Source of the DNA: Ptiloglossa arizonensis
Lineage: Eukaryota > Arthropoda > Insecta > Hymenoptera > Colletidae
Direction of reading: 5' to 3'
NCBI RefSeq assembly: GCF_051014685.1
Contig: NW_027478385.1
Span: forward strand, 9,734,001 to 9,798,000
Length of the DNA stretch: 64,000 nucleotides
The translations under genes and the position numbers were made by a program. Shown in pieces: positions 36,810 to 49,340 of this stretch. The notes below the pieces were generated by a model, which saw only the letters and a list, made by a program, of their open reading frames with translations, searched no databases and was not told the origin of the DNA. The first letter of the stretch is position 1, and the number at the start of each line of letters is the position of its first letter.

Positions 36810-37348
36810 GGAATTTTTGGGTTAGGTCAATCCGTTCGCGAGATATGGGAGTTTGAAGCCAAGAAATGATTGAGAAGGCAAAAAATTTTTCGCAATTCTG
36901 CTGCTCCAAACGCTAAACCAGAATGGCCTAGGGAAGAAATACACATACCCCTGTAATCGGGCGAGTTTCTACTTTCAGATGCAATAGGAATTTTTGGGTT
37001 AGGACAATCCGTTCGCGAGATATGGGAGTTTGAAGCCAAGAAATGGTTGAGAAGGCAAAAAATTTTTCGCAATTCTGCTGCTCCTAACGCTGAACCAGTA
37101 TGGCCTAGGGAAAAAATACACATACCGTTGTAATCGGGCGAGTTTCTACTTTCAGACGCAACAGGAACTTTTGGGTTAGGTCAATCCGTTCGCGAGATAT
37201 GGGAGTCTGAAGCCAAGAAATGGTTGGGAAGGCAAAAAATTTTTCGCAATTCTGCTGCTCCAAACGCTTAACCAGAATGGCCTAGGGAAAAAATACACAT
37301 ACCGTTGTAATCGGGCGAGTTTCTACTTTCAGATGCAACAGGAATTTT
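36810..37348 (+). repeat. Three-monomer block, copy 2
   Basis: Second copy of 35925-36463. Differences include aatgattgag near 36868 and gcaaaaaattt for gcaaaatattt. It is the last appearance of this HOR E unit combination; beyond about 37350 units become more individual. Confidence 0.77.
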
Positions 37349-40067
37349 TGGGTTAGGTCAATCCGTTCGCGAGATATGGGAGTTTGAAGCAAAGAAATGG
37401 TTGAGAAGACAACAATTTTTTCACACTTCTGCTGCTCCAAACGCTTAACCAGAATGGCCTAGGGAAAAAATACACATACCGTTGTAATCGGGCGAGTTTC
37501 TACTTTCAGACGCAACAGGCACTTTTGGGTTAGGTCAATCCGTTCGCGAGATATGGGAGTCTGAAGCCAAGAAATGGTTGGGAAGGCAAAAAATTTTTCG
37601 CAATTCTGCTGCTCCAAACGCTTAACCAGAATGGCCTAGGGAAAAAATACACATACCGCTGTAATCGGGCGAGTTTCTACTTTCAGATGCAGTAGGAATT
37701 TTTGGGTTAGGTCAATCCGTTCGCGAGATATGGGAGTTTGAAGCCAAGAACTGGTTGAGAAGGCAAAAAATTTTTCGCAATTCTGCTGCTCCAAACGCTA
37801 AACCAGAATGGCCTAGGGAAGAAATACACATACCGCTGTAATCGGGCGAGTTTCTACTTTCAGATGCAATAGGAATTTTTGGGTTAGGTCAATCCGTTCG
37901 CGAGATATGGGAATTTGAAGCCAAGAAATGGTTGAGAAGGCAAACAATTTTTCGCAATTCTGCTGCTCCAAACGCTTAACCAGAATGGCCTAGGGAAAAA
38001 ATACGCATACCGTTGTAATCGGGCGAGTTTCTAATTTCAGACGCAGCATGAATTTTTGGGTTTGGTCAATCCGTTCGCGAGATATGGGAGTTTGAATCCA
38101 AGAAATGGTTGAGAAGGCAAAAAATTTTTCGCAGTCGTACTGCTCCAAACGCTTAACCAGAATGGCCTAGGGAAGAAATACACATACCGCTGTAATCGGG
38201 CGAGTTTCGACTTTCAGATGCAGTAGGAATTTTTGGGTTAGGTCAATCCGTTCGCGAGATATGGGAGTTTGAAGCCATGAAATGTTTGAGAAGGCAAAAA
38301 TTTTTCGCAATTCTGCTGCTCCAAACGCTTAACCAGAATGGCCTAGGGAAAAAATACACATAGCGTTGTAATCGGGCGAGTTTCTACTTTCAGACGCAAT
38401 AGGAGTTTTTGTGCTAGGTCAATCCGTTCGCGAGATATGGGAGCTTGAAGGCAAAAAATGGTTGATAAGGCAAAAAATTTTTCGCAATTCTGCTGCTCCT
38501 AACGCTGAACCAGTATGGCCTAGGGAAAAAATACACATACCGTTGTAATCGGGCGAGTTTCTACTTTCAGACGCAACAGGAACTTTTGGGTTAGGTCAAT
38601 CCGTTCGCGAGATATGGGAGTCTGAAGCCAAGAAATGGTTGGGAAGGCAAAAAATTTTTCGCAATTCTGCTGCTCCAAACGCTTAACCAGAATGGCCTAG
38701 GGAAAAAATACACATACCGTTGTAATCGGGCGAGTTTCTACTTTCAGATGGAATAGGAATTTTTGGGTTAGGACAATCCGTTCGCGAGATATGGGAGTTT
38801 GAAGCCAAGAAATGGTTGAGAAGGCAAAAAATTTTTCGCAATTCTGCTGCTCCAAACGCTTAACCAGAACGGGCTAGGGAAAAAATACACTTACCGTTGT
38901 AATCGGGCGAGTTTCTACTTTCAGACGCAACAGGAATTTTTGGGTTAGGACAATCCGTTCGCGAGATATGGGAGTTTGAAGCCAAGAAATGGTTGAGAAG
39001 GCAAAATTTTTTTCGCAATTCTGCTGCTCCAAACGCTTAACCAGAATGGCCTAGGGAAAAAATACACATACCGTTGTAATCGGGCGAGTTTCTACTTTCA
39101 GATGCAACAGGAATTTTTGGGTTAGATCAATCCGTTCGCGAGATATGGGAGTTTGAAGCAAAGAAATGGTTGAGAAGACAACAATTTTTTCGCAATTCTG
39201 CTGCTCCAAACGCTTAACCAGAATGGCCTTGGGAGAAAATACACATACCGTTGTAATCGGGCGAGTTTCTACTTTCAGATGCAACAGGAATTTTTGGGTT
39301 AGGTCAATCCGTTCGCGAGATATGGGAGTTTGAAGCCAAGAAATGGTTGAGAAGGCAAAAAATTTTTCGCAATTCTGCTGCACCTAACGCTTAACCAGAA
39401 TGGCCTAGGGAAAAAATACAGGTACCGCTGTAATCGGGCGAGTTTCTACTTTCAGATGCAATAGGAATTTTGGGTTAGGTCAGTCCGTTCGCGATATATG
39501 GGAGTTTGCAGCCAAGAAATGGTTGGGAAGGGAAAAAATTTTTCGCAATTCTGCTGCTCCAAACGCTTAACCAGAATGGCCTAGGGAAAAAATACACATA
39601 CCGCTGTAATCGGGCGAGTTTCTACTTTCAGATGCAATAGGAATTTTTGGGTTAGGACAATCCGTTCGCGAGATATGGGAGTTTGAAGCCAACAAATGGT
39701 TGAGAAGGCAAAAAATTTTTCGCAATTCTGCTGCTCCTAACGCTGAACCAGAATGGCCTAGGGAAAAAATACACATACCGCTGTAATCGGGCGAGTTTCT
39801 ACTTTCAGTTGCAGTAGGAATTTTTGGGATAGGTCAATCCGTTCGCGAGATATGGGAGTTTGAAGCCAAGAAATGGTTGAGAAGGCAAAAATTTTTCGCA
39901 ATTCTGCTGCTCCAAACGCTTAACCAGAAAGGCCTAGGGAAAAAATACACATACCGTTGTAATCGGGCGAGTTTCTACTTTCAGACGCAACAGGAACTTT
40001 TGGGTTAGGTCAATCCGTTCGCGAGATATGGGAGTCTGAAGCCAAGAAATGGTTGGGAAGGCAAAAA
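37349..40067 (+). repeat. Divergent monomers, no clear HOR
   Basis: About 15 units in phase with many private changes (aactggttgag near 37749, cagtcgtactg near 38133, aatgtttgag near 38281, cagttgcagtagg near 39807). A one-base-short ggaattttgggtt element occurs near 39466. I find no repeated multi-unit block, and no gene or foreign insertion. Confidence 0.72.
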
Positions 40068-40774
40068 ATTTTTCGCAATTCTGCTGCTCCAAACGCTTAA
40101 CCAGAATGGCCTAGGGAAAAAATACAAATACCGTTGTAATCGGGCGAGTTTCTAATTTCAGACGCAGCAGGAATTTTTGGGTTTGGTCAATCCGTTCGCG
40201 AGATATGGGACTTTGAAACTAAGAAATGGTTGAGAAGGCAACAAATTTTTCGAAATTCTGCTGCTCCAAACGCTTAACCAGAATGGCCTAGGGAAATAAT
40301 ACACATACCGTTGTAATCGGGCTAGTTTCTACTTTCAGACGCAACAGGAACTTTTGGGTTAGGTCAATCCGTTCGCGAGATATGGGAGTTTGAAGCCAAG
40401 AAATGGTTGAGAAGGCAAAAATTTTTCGCAATTCTGCTGCTCCAAACGCTTAACCAGAATGGCCTAGGGAAAAAATACACATACCGTTGTAATCGGGCGA
40501 GTTTCTACTTTCAGACGCAACCGGAACTTTTGGGTTAGGTCAATCCGTTCGCGAGATATGGGAGTCTGAAGCCAAGAAATGGTTGGGAAGGCAAAAAATT
40601 TTTCGCAATTCTGCTGCTCCAAACGCTTAACCAGAATGGCCTAGGGACAAAATACACATACCGTTGTAATCGGGCGAGTTTCTACTTTCAGATGCAATAG
40701 GAATTTTTGGGTTAGGTCAATCCGTTCGCGAGATATGGGAGTTTGAAGCTAAGAAATGGTTGAGAACAGAACAA
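40068..40774 (+). repeat. Four-monomer duplication, copy 1 (707 bp)
   Basis: The ctttgaaact marker at 40211 recurs at 40918, an offset of 707 (4 x 177 minus 1). Shared rare variants are aatacaaatacc, tttcgaaattctg and gggaaataatac. The same combination returns a third time near 50020-50200. Confidence 0.84.
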
Positions 40775-41481
40775 ATTTTTCGCAATTCTGCTGCTCCAAA
40801 CGCTTAACCAGAATGGCCTAGGGAAAAAATACAAATACCGTTGGAATCGGGCGAGTTTCTAATTTCAGACGCAGCAGGAATTTTTGGGTTTGGTCAATCC
40901 GTTCGCGAGATATGGGACTTTGAAACTAAGAAATGGTTGAGAAGGCAACAAATTTTTCGAAATTCTGCTGCTCCAAACGCTTAACCAGAATGGCCTAGGG
41001 AAATAATACACATACCGTTGTAATCGGGCTAGCTTCTACTTTCAGACGCAACAGGAACTTTTGGGTTAGGTCAATCCGTTCGCGAGATATGGGAGTTTGA
41101 AGCCAAGAAATGGTTGAGAAGGCAAAAATTTTTCGCAATTCTGCTGCTCCAAACGCTTAACCAGAATGGCCTAGGGAAAAAATACACATACCGTTGTAAT
41201 CGGGCGAGTTTCTACTTTCAGACGCAACCGGAACTTTTGGGTTAGGTCAATCCGTTCGCGAGATATGGGTGTCTGAAGCCAAGAAATGGTTGGGAAGGCA
41301 AAAAATTTTTCGCAATTCTGCTGCTCCAAACGCTTAACCAGAATGGCATAGGGACAAAATACACATACCGTTGTAATCGGGCGAGTTTCTACTTTCAGAT
41401 GCAATAGGAATTTTTGGGTTAGGTCAATCCGTTCGCGAGATATGGGAGTTTGAAGCCAAGAAATGGTTGAGAAGGCAAAAA
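40775..41481 (+). repeat. Four-monomer duplication, copy 2 (about 680 bp matching)
   Basis: Matches 40068-40748 up to about 41455, where gaagccaag replaces gaagctaag. Private changes are ttggaatcgg near 40843, ggtgtctgaag near 41268 and ggcatagggac near 41345. Confidence 0.82.
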
Positions 41482-42099
41482 ATTTTTCGCAATTCTGCTG
41501 CTCCAAACGCTTAACCAGAATGGCCTAGGGAAAAAATACACGTACCGCTGTAATCGGGCTAGTTTCTACTTTCAGATGCAATAGGAATTTTTGGGTTAGG
41601 TCAATCCGTTCGCGAGATATGGGAGTTTGAAGCTAAGAAATGGTTGAGAACAGAACAAATTTTTCGCAATTCTGCTGCTCCAAACGCTTAACCAGAATGG
41701 CCTAGGGAAAAAATACGCATACCGTTGTAATCGGGCGAGTTTCTAATTTCAGACGCAGCAGGAATTATTGGGTTTGGTCAATCCGTTCGCGAGATATGGG
41801 ACTTTGAAGCTAAGAAATGGTTGAGAAGGCAACAAATTTTTCGCAATTCTGCTGCTCCAAACGCTTAACCAGGATGGCCTAGGGAAAAAATACACATACC
41901 GTTGTAATCGGGCGAGTTTCTACTTTCAGACGCAACAGGAACTTTTGGGTTAGGTCAATCCGTTCGCGAGATATGGGAGTCTGAAGCCAAGAAATGGTTG
42001 GGAAGGCAAAAAATTTTTCGCAATTCTGCTGCTCCAAACGCTTAACCAGAATGGCCTAGGGAAAAAATACACATACCGTTGTAATCGGGCGAGTTTCTA
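41482..42099 (+). repeat. Linking monomers
   Basis: About 3.5 units carrying the aatacacgtaccg, gggctagtttc and ggaattattgggtttgg variants. The same variants recur at 43650-43760, 44560-44640, 49850-49880 and 50740-50960. No other content. Confidence 0.65.
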
Positions 42100-44930
42100 C
42101 TTTCAGATGCAATAGGAATTTTTGGGATAGGTCAATCCGTTCGCGAGATATGGGAGTTTGAAGCCAAGAAATGGTTTAGAAGGCAAAAAATTTTTCGCAA
42201 TTCTGCTGCTCCAAACGCTTAACCAGAATGGCCTAGGGAAAAAGTACACATACCGTTGTAATCGGGCGAGTATCTACTTTCAGACGCAAGAGGAATTTTT
42301 GGGTTAGGTCAATCCGTTCGCGAGATATGGGGGTTTGAATCCAAGAAATGGTTGAGAAGGCAAAAAATTTTTCGCAATTCTGCTGCTCCAAACGCTTAAC
42401 CAGAATGGCCTAGGGAAAAAATACACATACCGTTGTAATCGGCCGAGTTTCTACTTTCAGATGCAACAGGAATTTTTGGGTTAGGTCAATCCGTTCGCGA
42501 GATATGGGTGTTTGAAGCTAAGAAATGGTTGAGAACAGAAAAAATTTTTCGCATTCTGCTGCTCCAAACGCTTAACCAGATTGGCCTAGGGAAAAAATAC
42601 GCATACCGTTGTAATCGGGCGGGTTTCTAATTTCAGACGCAGCATGAATTTTTGGGTTTGGTCAATCCGTTCGCGAGATATGGGAGTTTGAAGCCAAGAA
42701 ATGGTTGAGAAGGTAAAAAATTTTTCGCAATTCTGCTGCTCCAAACGCTTAACCAGAATGGCCTAGGGAAAAAATACACATACCGTTGTAATCGGGCGAG
42801 TTTCTACTTTCAGACGCAATAGGAATTTTTGTGTTAGGTCAATCCGTTCGCGAGATATGGGAGTTTGAAGGCAAGAAATGGTTGATAAGGCAAAAAATTT
42901 TTCGCAATTCTGCTGCTCCAAACGCTTAACCAGAATGGCCTAGGGAAAAAGTACACATACCGTTGTAATCGGGCGAGTATCTACTTTCAGACGCAACAGG
43001 AATTTTTGGGTTAGGTCAATCCGTTCGCGAGATATGGGGGTTTGAATCCAAGAAATGGTTCAGAACAGAACAAATTTTTCGCAATTCTGCTGCTCCAAAC
43101 GCTTAACCAGATTGGCCTTGGGAAAAAATACACATACCGTTGTAATCGGGCGAGTCTCTACTTTCAGACGCAACAGGAACTTTTGGGTTAGGTCAATCCG
43201 TTCGCGAGATATGGCAGTTTGAAGCCAAGAAATGGTTGAGAAGGCAAAACTTTTTCGCAATTCTGCTGCTCCAAACGCTTAACCAGAATGGCCTAGGGAA
43301 AAAATACACATACCGTTGTAATCGGGCGAGTTTCTACTTTCAGACGCAACCGGAACTTTTGGGTTAGGTCAATCCGTTCGCGAGATATGGGAGTCTGAAG
43401 CCAAGAAATGGTTGGGAAGGCAAAAAATTTTTCGCAATTCTGCTGCTCCAAACGCTTAACCAGAATGGCCTAGGGACAAAATACACATACCGTTGTAATC
43501 GGGCGAGTTTCTACTTTCAGATGCAATAGGAATTTTTGTGTTAGGTCAATCCGTTCGCGAGATATGGGAGTTTGAAGCCAAGAAAGGGTTGAGAAGGCAA
43601 AAAATTTTTCGCAATTCTGCTGCTCCAAACGCTTAACCAGAATGGCCTAGGGAAAAAATACGCATACCGTTGTAATCGGGCGAGTTTCTAATTTCAGACG
43701 CAGCAGGAATTATTGGGTTTGGTCAATCCGTTCGCGAGATATTGGACTTTGAAGCTAAGAAATGGTTGAGAAGGCAACAAATTTTTCGCAATTCTGCTGC
43801 TCCAAACGCTTAACCAGAATGGCATAGGGAAAAAATACACATACCGTTGTAATCGGGCGAGTTTCTACTTTCAGACGCAACAGGAACTTTTGGGTTAGGT
43901 CAATCCGTTCGCGAGATATGGGAGTCTGAAGCCAAGAAATGGTTGGGAAGGCAAAAAATTTTTCGCAATTCTGCTGCTCCAAACGCTTAACCAGAATGGC
44001 CTAGGGAAAAAATACACATACCGTTGTAATCGGGCGAGTTTCTACTTTCAGATGCAATAGGAATTTTTGGGATAGGTCAATCCGTTCGCGAGATATGGGA
44101 GTTTGAAGCCAAGAAATGGTTTAGAAGGCAAAAAATTTTTCGCAATTCTGCTGCTCCAAACGCTTAACCAGAATGGCCTAGGGAAAAAGTACACATACCG
44201 TTGTAATCGGGCGAGTATCTACTTTCAGACGCAACAGGAATTTTTGGGTTAGGTCAATCCGTTCGCGAGATATGGGGGTTTGAATCCAAGAAATGGTTGA
44301 GAAGGCAAAAAATTTTTCGCAATTCTGCTGCTCCAAACGCTTAACCAGAATGGCCTAGGGAAAAAATACACATACCGTTGTAATCGGCCGAGTTTCTACT
44401 TTCAGATGCAACAGGAATTTTTGGGTTAGGTCAATCCGTTCGCGAGATATGGGTGTTTGAAGCTAAGAAATGGTTGAGAACAGAACAAATTTTTCGCAAT
44501 TCTGCTGCTCCAAACGCTTAACCAGAATGGCCTAGGGAAAAAATACGCATACCGTTGTAATCGGGCGAGTTTCTAATTTCAGACGCAGCAGGAATTATTG
44601 GGTTTGGTCAATCCGTTCGCGAGATATTGGACTTTGAAGCTAAGAAATGGTTGAGAAGGCAACAAATTTTTCGCAATTCTGCTGCTCCAAACGCTTAACC
44701 AGAATGGCATAGGGAAAAAATACACATACCGTTGTAATCGGGCGAGTTTCTACTTTCAGACGCAACAGGAACTTTTGGGTTAGGTCAATCCGTTCGCGAG
44801 ATATGGGAGTCTGAAGCCAAGAAATGGTTGGGAAGGCAAAAAATTTTTCGCAATTCTGCTGCTCCAAACGCTTAACCAGAATGGCCTAGGGAAAAAATAC
44901 ACATACCGTTGTAATCGGGCGAGTTTCTAC
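42100..44930 (+). repeat. HOR G copy 1 (16-monomer spacing, 2830 bp)
   Basis: The gggataggtc marker near 42126 recurs near 44956 and gggtttgaat at 42331 recurs at 45161 (offset 2830). From about 43060 onward the matching offset becomes 3008 (attggccttg at 43111 and 46119), because copy 2 gained one unit. The aaagtacaca plus gagtatctac units are hallmarks of this zone. Confidence 0.8.
43600..44484 (+). repeat. Five-monomer tandem duplication, copy 1 (885 bp)
   Basis: Nested within HOR G. The gatattggac variant near 43737 recurs 885 bp later (5 x 177), as does ggcatagggaaaa near 43822. Left edge: the aagaaagggttgag unit before it has no partner. Confidence 0.87.
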
Positions 44931-45369
44931 TTTCAGATGCAATAGGAATTTTTGGGATAGGTCAATCCGTTCGCGAGATATGGGAGTTTGAAGCCAAGAA
45001 ATGGTTTAGAAGGCAAAAAATTTTTCGCAATTCTGCTGCTCCAAACGCTTAACCAGAATGGCCTAGGGAAAAAGTACACATACCGTTGTAATCGGGCGAG
45101 TATCTACTTTCAGACGCAACAGGAATTTTTGGGTTAGGTCAATCCGTTCGCGAGATATGGGGGTTTGAATCCAAGAAATGGTTGAGAAGGCAAAAAATTT
45201 TTCGCAATTCTGCTGCTCCAAACGCTTAACCAGAATGGCCTAGGGAAAAAATACACATACCGTTGTAATCGGCCGAGTTTCTACTTTCAGATGCAACAGG
45301 AATTTTTGGGTTAGGTCAATCCGTTCGCGAGATATGGGTGTTTGAAGCTAAGAAATGGTTGAGAACAGA
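44485..45369 (+). repeat. Five-monomer tandem duplication, copy 2 (885 bp)
   Basis: Second copy of 43600-44484, adjacent to the first and nearly identical by eye. The first discriminating site beyond the pair is a44527 versus t45412, after which the sequence follows the HOR G order instead. Confidence 0.87.
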
Positions 45370-46900
45370 ACAAATTTTTCGCAATTCTGCTGCTCCAAAC
45401 GCTTAACCAGATTGGCCTAGGGAAAAAATACGCATACCGTTGTAATCGGGCGGGTTTCTAATTTCAGACGCAGCATGAATTTTTGGGTTTGGTCAATCCG
45501 TTCGCGAGATATGGGAGTTTGAAGCCAAGAAATGGTTGAGAAGGTAAAAAATTTTTCGCAATTCTGCTGCTCCAAACGCTTAACCAGAATGGCCTAGGGA
45601 AAAAATACACATACCGTTGTAATCGGGCGAGTTTCTACTTTCAGACGCAATAGGAATTTTTGTGTTAGGTCAATCCGTTCGCGAGATATGGGAGTTTGAA
45701 GGCAAGAAATGGTTGATAAGGCAAAAAATTTTTCGCAATTCTGCTGCTCCAAACGCTTAACCAGAATGGCCTAGGGAAAAAGTACACATACCGTTGTAAT
45801 CGGGCGAGTATCTACTTTCAGACGCAACAGGAATTTTTGGGTTAGGTCAATCCGTTCGCGAGATATGGGGGTTTGAATCCAGAAAATGGTTGAGAAGGCA
45901 AAAAATTTTTCGCAATTCTGCTGCTCCAAACGCTTAACCAGAATGGCCTAGGGAAAAAATACACATACCGTTGTAATCGGCCGAGTTTCTACTTTCAGAT
46001 GCAACAGGAATTTTTGGGATAGGTCAATCCGTTCGCGAGATATGGGTGTTTGAAGCTAAGAAATGGTTGAGAACAGAACAAATTTTTCGCAATTCTGCTG
46101 CTCCAAACGCTTAACCAGATTGGCCTTGGGAAAAAATACACATACCGTTGTAATCGGGCGAGTCTCTACTTTCAGACGCAACAGGAACTTTTGGGTTAGG
46201 TCAATCCGTTCGCGAGATATGGGAGTTTGAAGCCAAGAAATGGTTGAGAAGGCAAAACTTTTTCGCAATTCTGCTGCTCCAAACGCTTAACCAGAATGGC
46301 CTAGGGAAAAAATACACATACCGTTGTAATCGGGCGAGTTTCTACTTTCAGACGCAACCGTAACTTTTGGGTTAGGTCAATCCGTTCGCGAGATATGGGA
46401 GTCTGAAGCCAAGAAATGGTTGGGAAGGCAAAAAATTTTTCGCAATTCTGCTGCTCCAAACGCTTAACCAGAATGGCCTAGGGACAAAATACACATACCG
46501 TTGTAATCGGGCGAGTTTCTACTTTCAGATGCAATAGGAATTTTTGGGTTAGGTCAATCCGTTCGCGAGATATGGGAGTTTGAAGCCAAGAAATGGTTGA
46601 GAAGGCAAAAAATTTTTCGCAATTCTGCTGCTCCAAACGCTTAACCAGAATGGCCTAGGGAAAAAATACGCATACCGTTGTAATCGGGCGAGTTTCTAAT
46701 TTCAGACGCAGCAGGAATAATTGGGTTTGGTCAATCCGTTCGCGAGATATGTGACTTTGAAGCTAAGAAATGGTTGAGAAGGCAACAAATTTTTCGCAAT
46801 TCTGCTGCTCCAAACGCTTAACCAGAATGGCCTAGGGAAAAAATACACATACCGTTGTAATCGGGCTAGTTTCTACTTTCAGATGCAATAGGAATTTTTG
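44931..46900 (+). repeat. HOR G copy 2, with one extra monomer, partial
   Basis: Matches 42100-43050 at offset 2830, then gains one unit (about 45880-46060, carrying the private ccagaaaatgg and a gggataggtc), then matches 43060 onward at offset 3008. Matching fades after about 46870. Private changes include ggaataattggg near 46714 and gatatgtgac near 46746. Confidence 0.78.
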
Positions 46901-48417
46901 GGTTAGGTCAATCCGTTCGCGAGATATGGGAGTTTGAAGCCAAGAAATGGTTTAGAAGGCAAAAAATTTTTCGCAATTCTGCTGCTCCAAACGCTTAACC
47001 AGAATGGCCTAGGGAAAAAGTACACATACCGTTGTAATCGGGCGAGTATCTACTTTCAGACGCAACAGGAGTTTTTGGGTTAGGTCAATCCGTTCGCGAG
47101 ATATGGGTGTTTGAAGCTAAGAAATGGTTGAGAACAGAACAAATTTTTCGCAATTCTGCTGCTCCAAACGCTTAACCAGATTGGCCTAGGGAAAAAATAC
47201 GCATACCGTTGTAATCGGGCGGGTTTCTAATTTCAGACGCAGCATGAATTTTTGGGTTTGGTCAATCCGTTCGCGAGATATGGGAGTTTGAAGCCAAGAA
47301 ATGGTTGAGAAGGTAAAAAATTTTTCGCAATTCTGCTGCTCCAAACGCTTAACCAGAATGGCCTAGGGAAAAAATACACATACCGCTGTAATCGGGCGAG
47401 TTTCTACTTTCAGATGCAATAGGAATTTTTGGGTTAGGTCAATCCGTTCGCTAGATATGGGAGTTTGAAGCCAAGAAATGGTTGAGAAGGCAAAAAATTT
47501 TTCGCAATTCTGCTGCTCCTAACGCTTAACCAGAATGGCCTAGGGAAAAAATACACATACCGTTGTAATCGGGCGAGTTTCTACTTTCAGACGCAACAGG
47601 AACTTTTGGGTTAGGTCAATCCGTTCGCGAGATATGGGAGTCTGAAGCCAAGAAATGGTTGGGAAGGCAAAAAATTTTTCGCAATTCTGCTGCTCCAAAC
47701 GCTTAACCAGAATGGCCTAGGGAAAAAATACACATACCGTTGTAATCGGGCGAGTTTCTACTTTCAGATGCAATAGGAATTTTTGGGTTAGGTCAATCCG
47801 TTCGCGAGATATGGGAGTTTGAAGCCAAGAAATGGTTTAGAAGCAAAAAATTTTTCGCAATTCTGCTGCTCCAAACGCTTAACCAGAATGGCCTAGGGAA
47901 AAAGTACACATACCGTTGTAATCGGGCGAGTATCTACTTTCAGACGCAACAGGAATTTTTGGGTTAGGTCAATCCGTTCGCGAGATATGGGGGTTTGAAT
48001 CCAAGAAATGGTTGAGAAGGCAAATAATTTTTCGCAATTCTGCTGCTCCAAACGCTTAACCAGAATGGCCTAGGGAAAAAATACACATACCGTTGTAATC
48101 GGCCGGGTTTCTACTTTCAGATGCAACAGGAATTTTTGGGTTAGGTCAATCCGTTCACGAGATATGGGTGTTTGAAGCTAAGAAATGGTTGAGAAGGCAA
48201 AAAATTTTTCGCAATTCTGCTGCTCCTAACGCTTAACCAGAATGGCCTAGGAAAAAAATACACATACCGTTGTAATCGGGCGAGTTTCTACTTTCAGACG
48301 CAATAGGAATTTTTGTGTTAGGTCAATCCGTTCGCGAGATATGGGAGTTTGAAGCCAAGAAATGGTTGAGAAGGTAAAAAATTTTTCGCAATTCTGCTGC
48401 TCCAAACGCTTAACCAG
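46901..48417 (+). repeat. Monomers of the 42-57 kb zone
   Basis: About 8.6 units, including two with aaagtacaca (near 47012 and 47902), one with a shortened tttagaagcaaaaaa tract near 47836 that recurs near 54382 and 56505, and one with gttcacgag near 48154. That last change destroys the TTCG of the box-like motif. No other content. Confidence 0.68.
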
Positions 48418-48594
48418 AATGGGCTAGGGAAAAAATACACATACCGTTGTAATCGGGCGAGTTTCTACTTTCAGACGCAATAGGAATTTTTGTGTTAGGT
48501 CAATCCGTTCGCGAGATATGGGAGTTTGAAGGCAAGAAATGGTTGATAAGGCAAAAAATTTTTCGCAATTCTGCTGCTCCAAACGCTTAACCAG
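48418..48594 (+). repeat. Single-monomer tandem duplication, copy 1
   Basis: This 177-bp unit, of the gtgttaggtc ... gaaggcaag ... gataaggc type with gggctaggg, is followed at once by a copy I read as identical at every base. Confidence 0.9.
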
Positions 48595-48771
48595 AATGGG
48601 CTAGGGAAAAAATACACATACCGTTGTAATCGGGCGAGTTTCTACTTTCAGACGCAATAGGAATTTTTGTGTTAGGTCAATCCGTTCGCGAGATATGGGA
48701 GTTTGAAGGCAAGAAATGGTTGATAAGGCAAAAAATTTTTCGCAATTCTGCTGCTCCAAACGCTTAACCAG
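48595..48771 (+). repeat. Single-monomer tandem duplication, copy 2
   Basis: Reads as identical to 48418-48594. The next unit begins with the same gggctaggg and diverges at gatgcaacagg, so the exchange resolved within one unit. Confidence 0.9.
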
Positions 48772-49340
48772 AATGGGCTAGGGAAAAAATACACATACCG
48801 TTGTAATCGGGCGAGTTTCTACTTTCAGATGCAACAGGAATTTTTGGGTTAGGTCAATCCGTTCGCGAGATATGGGAGTTTGAAGCCAAGAAATGGTTGA
48901 GAAGGCAAAAAATTTTTCGCAATTCTGCTGCTCCAAACGCTAAACCAGAATGGCCTAGGGAAGAAATACACATACCGCTGTAATCGGGCGAGTTTCTACT
49001 TTCAGATGCAATAGGAATTTTTGGGTTAGGTCAATCCGTTCGCTAGATATGGGAGTTTGAAGCCAAGAAATGGTTGAGAAGGCAAAAAATTTTTCGCAAT
49101 TCTGCTGCTCCTAACGCTTAACCAGAATGGCCTAGGAAAAAAATACACATACCGTTGTAATCGGGCGAGTTTCTACTTTCAGATGCAATAGGAATTTTTG
49201 GGTTAGGTCAATCCGTTCGCGAGATACGGGAGTTTGAGCCAAGAAATGGTTGAGAAGGCAAACAATTTTTCGCAATTCTGCTGCTCCTAACGCTTAACCA
49301 GAATGGCCTAGGGAAAAAATACACATACCGTTGTAATCGG
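48772..49340 (+). repeat. Linking monomers with one consensus CENP-B-box match
   Basis: About 3 units resembling 53760-54100 (cgctaaacc with gaagaaatacac, then cgctagatatggg with ctcctaacgc). The last unit contains the 9/9 motif at 49215 and is short by an additional base (gtttgagccaag). Confidence 0.66.
49215..49231 (+). other. CENP-B box, 9/9 essential-base match
   Basis: Reads gttcgcgagatacggga, so TTCG, A and CGGG all match NTTCGNNNNANNCGGGN at the required spacing. It differs from the array's usual form by one T-to-C change. Binding is not shown. Confidence 0.65.

Noticed and set aside
23911..37123. Eight near-identical 98-codon minus-strand frames (for example 23911, 25150, 28157, 29396, 32050, 32581, 35942, 36827)
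   Set aside because: A possible small gene family was considered. They are the same pair of satellite units copied by the HOR; their ends are set by the presence of ggacaatcc and cgctgaacc variants, not by gene structure.
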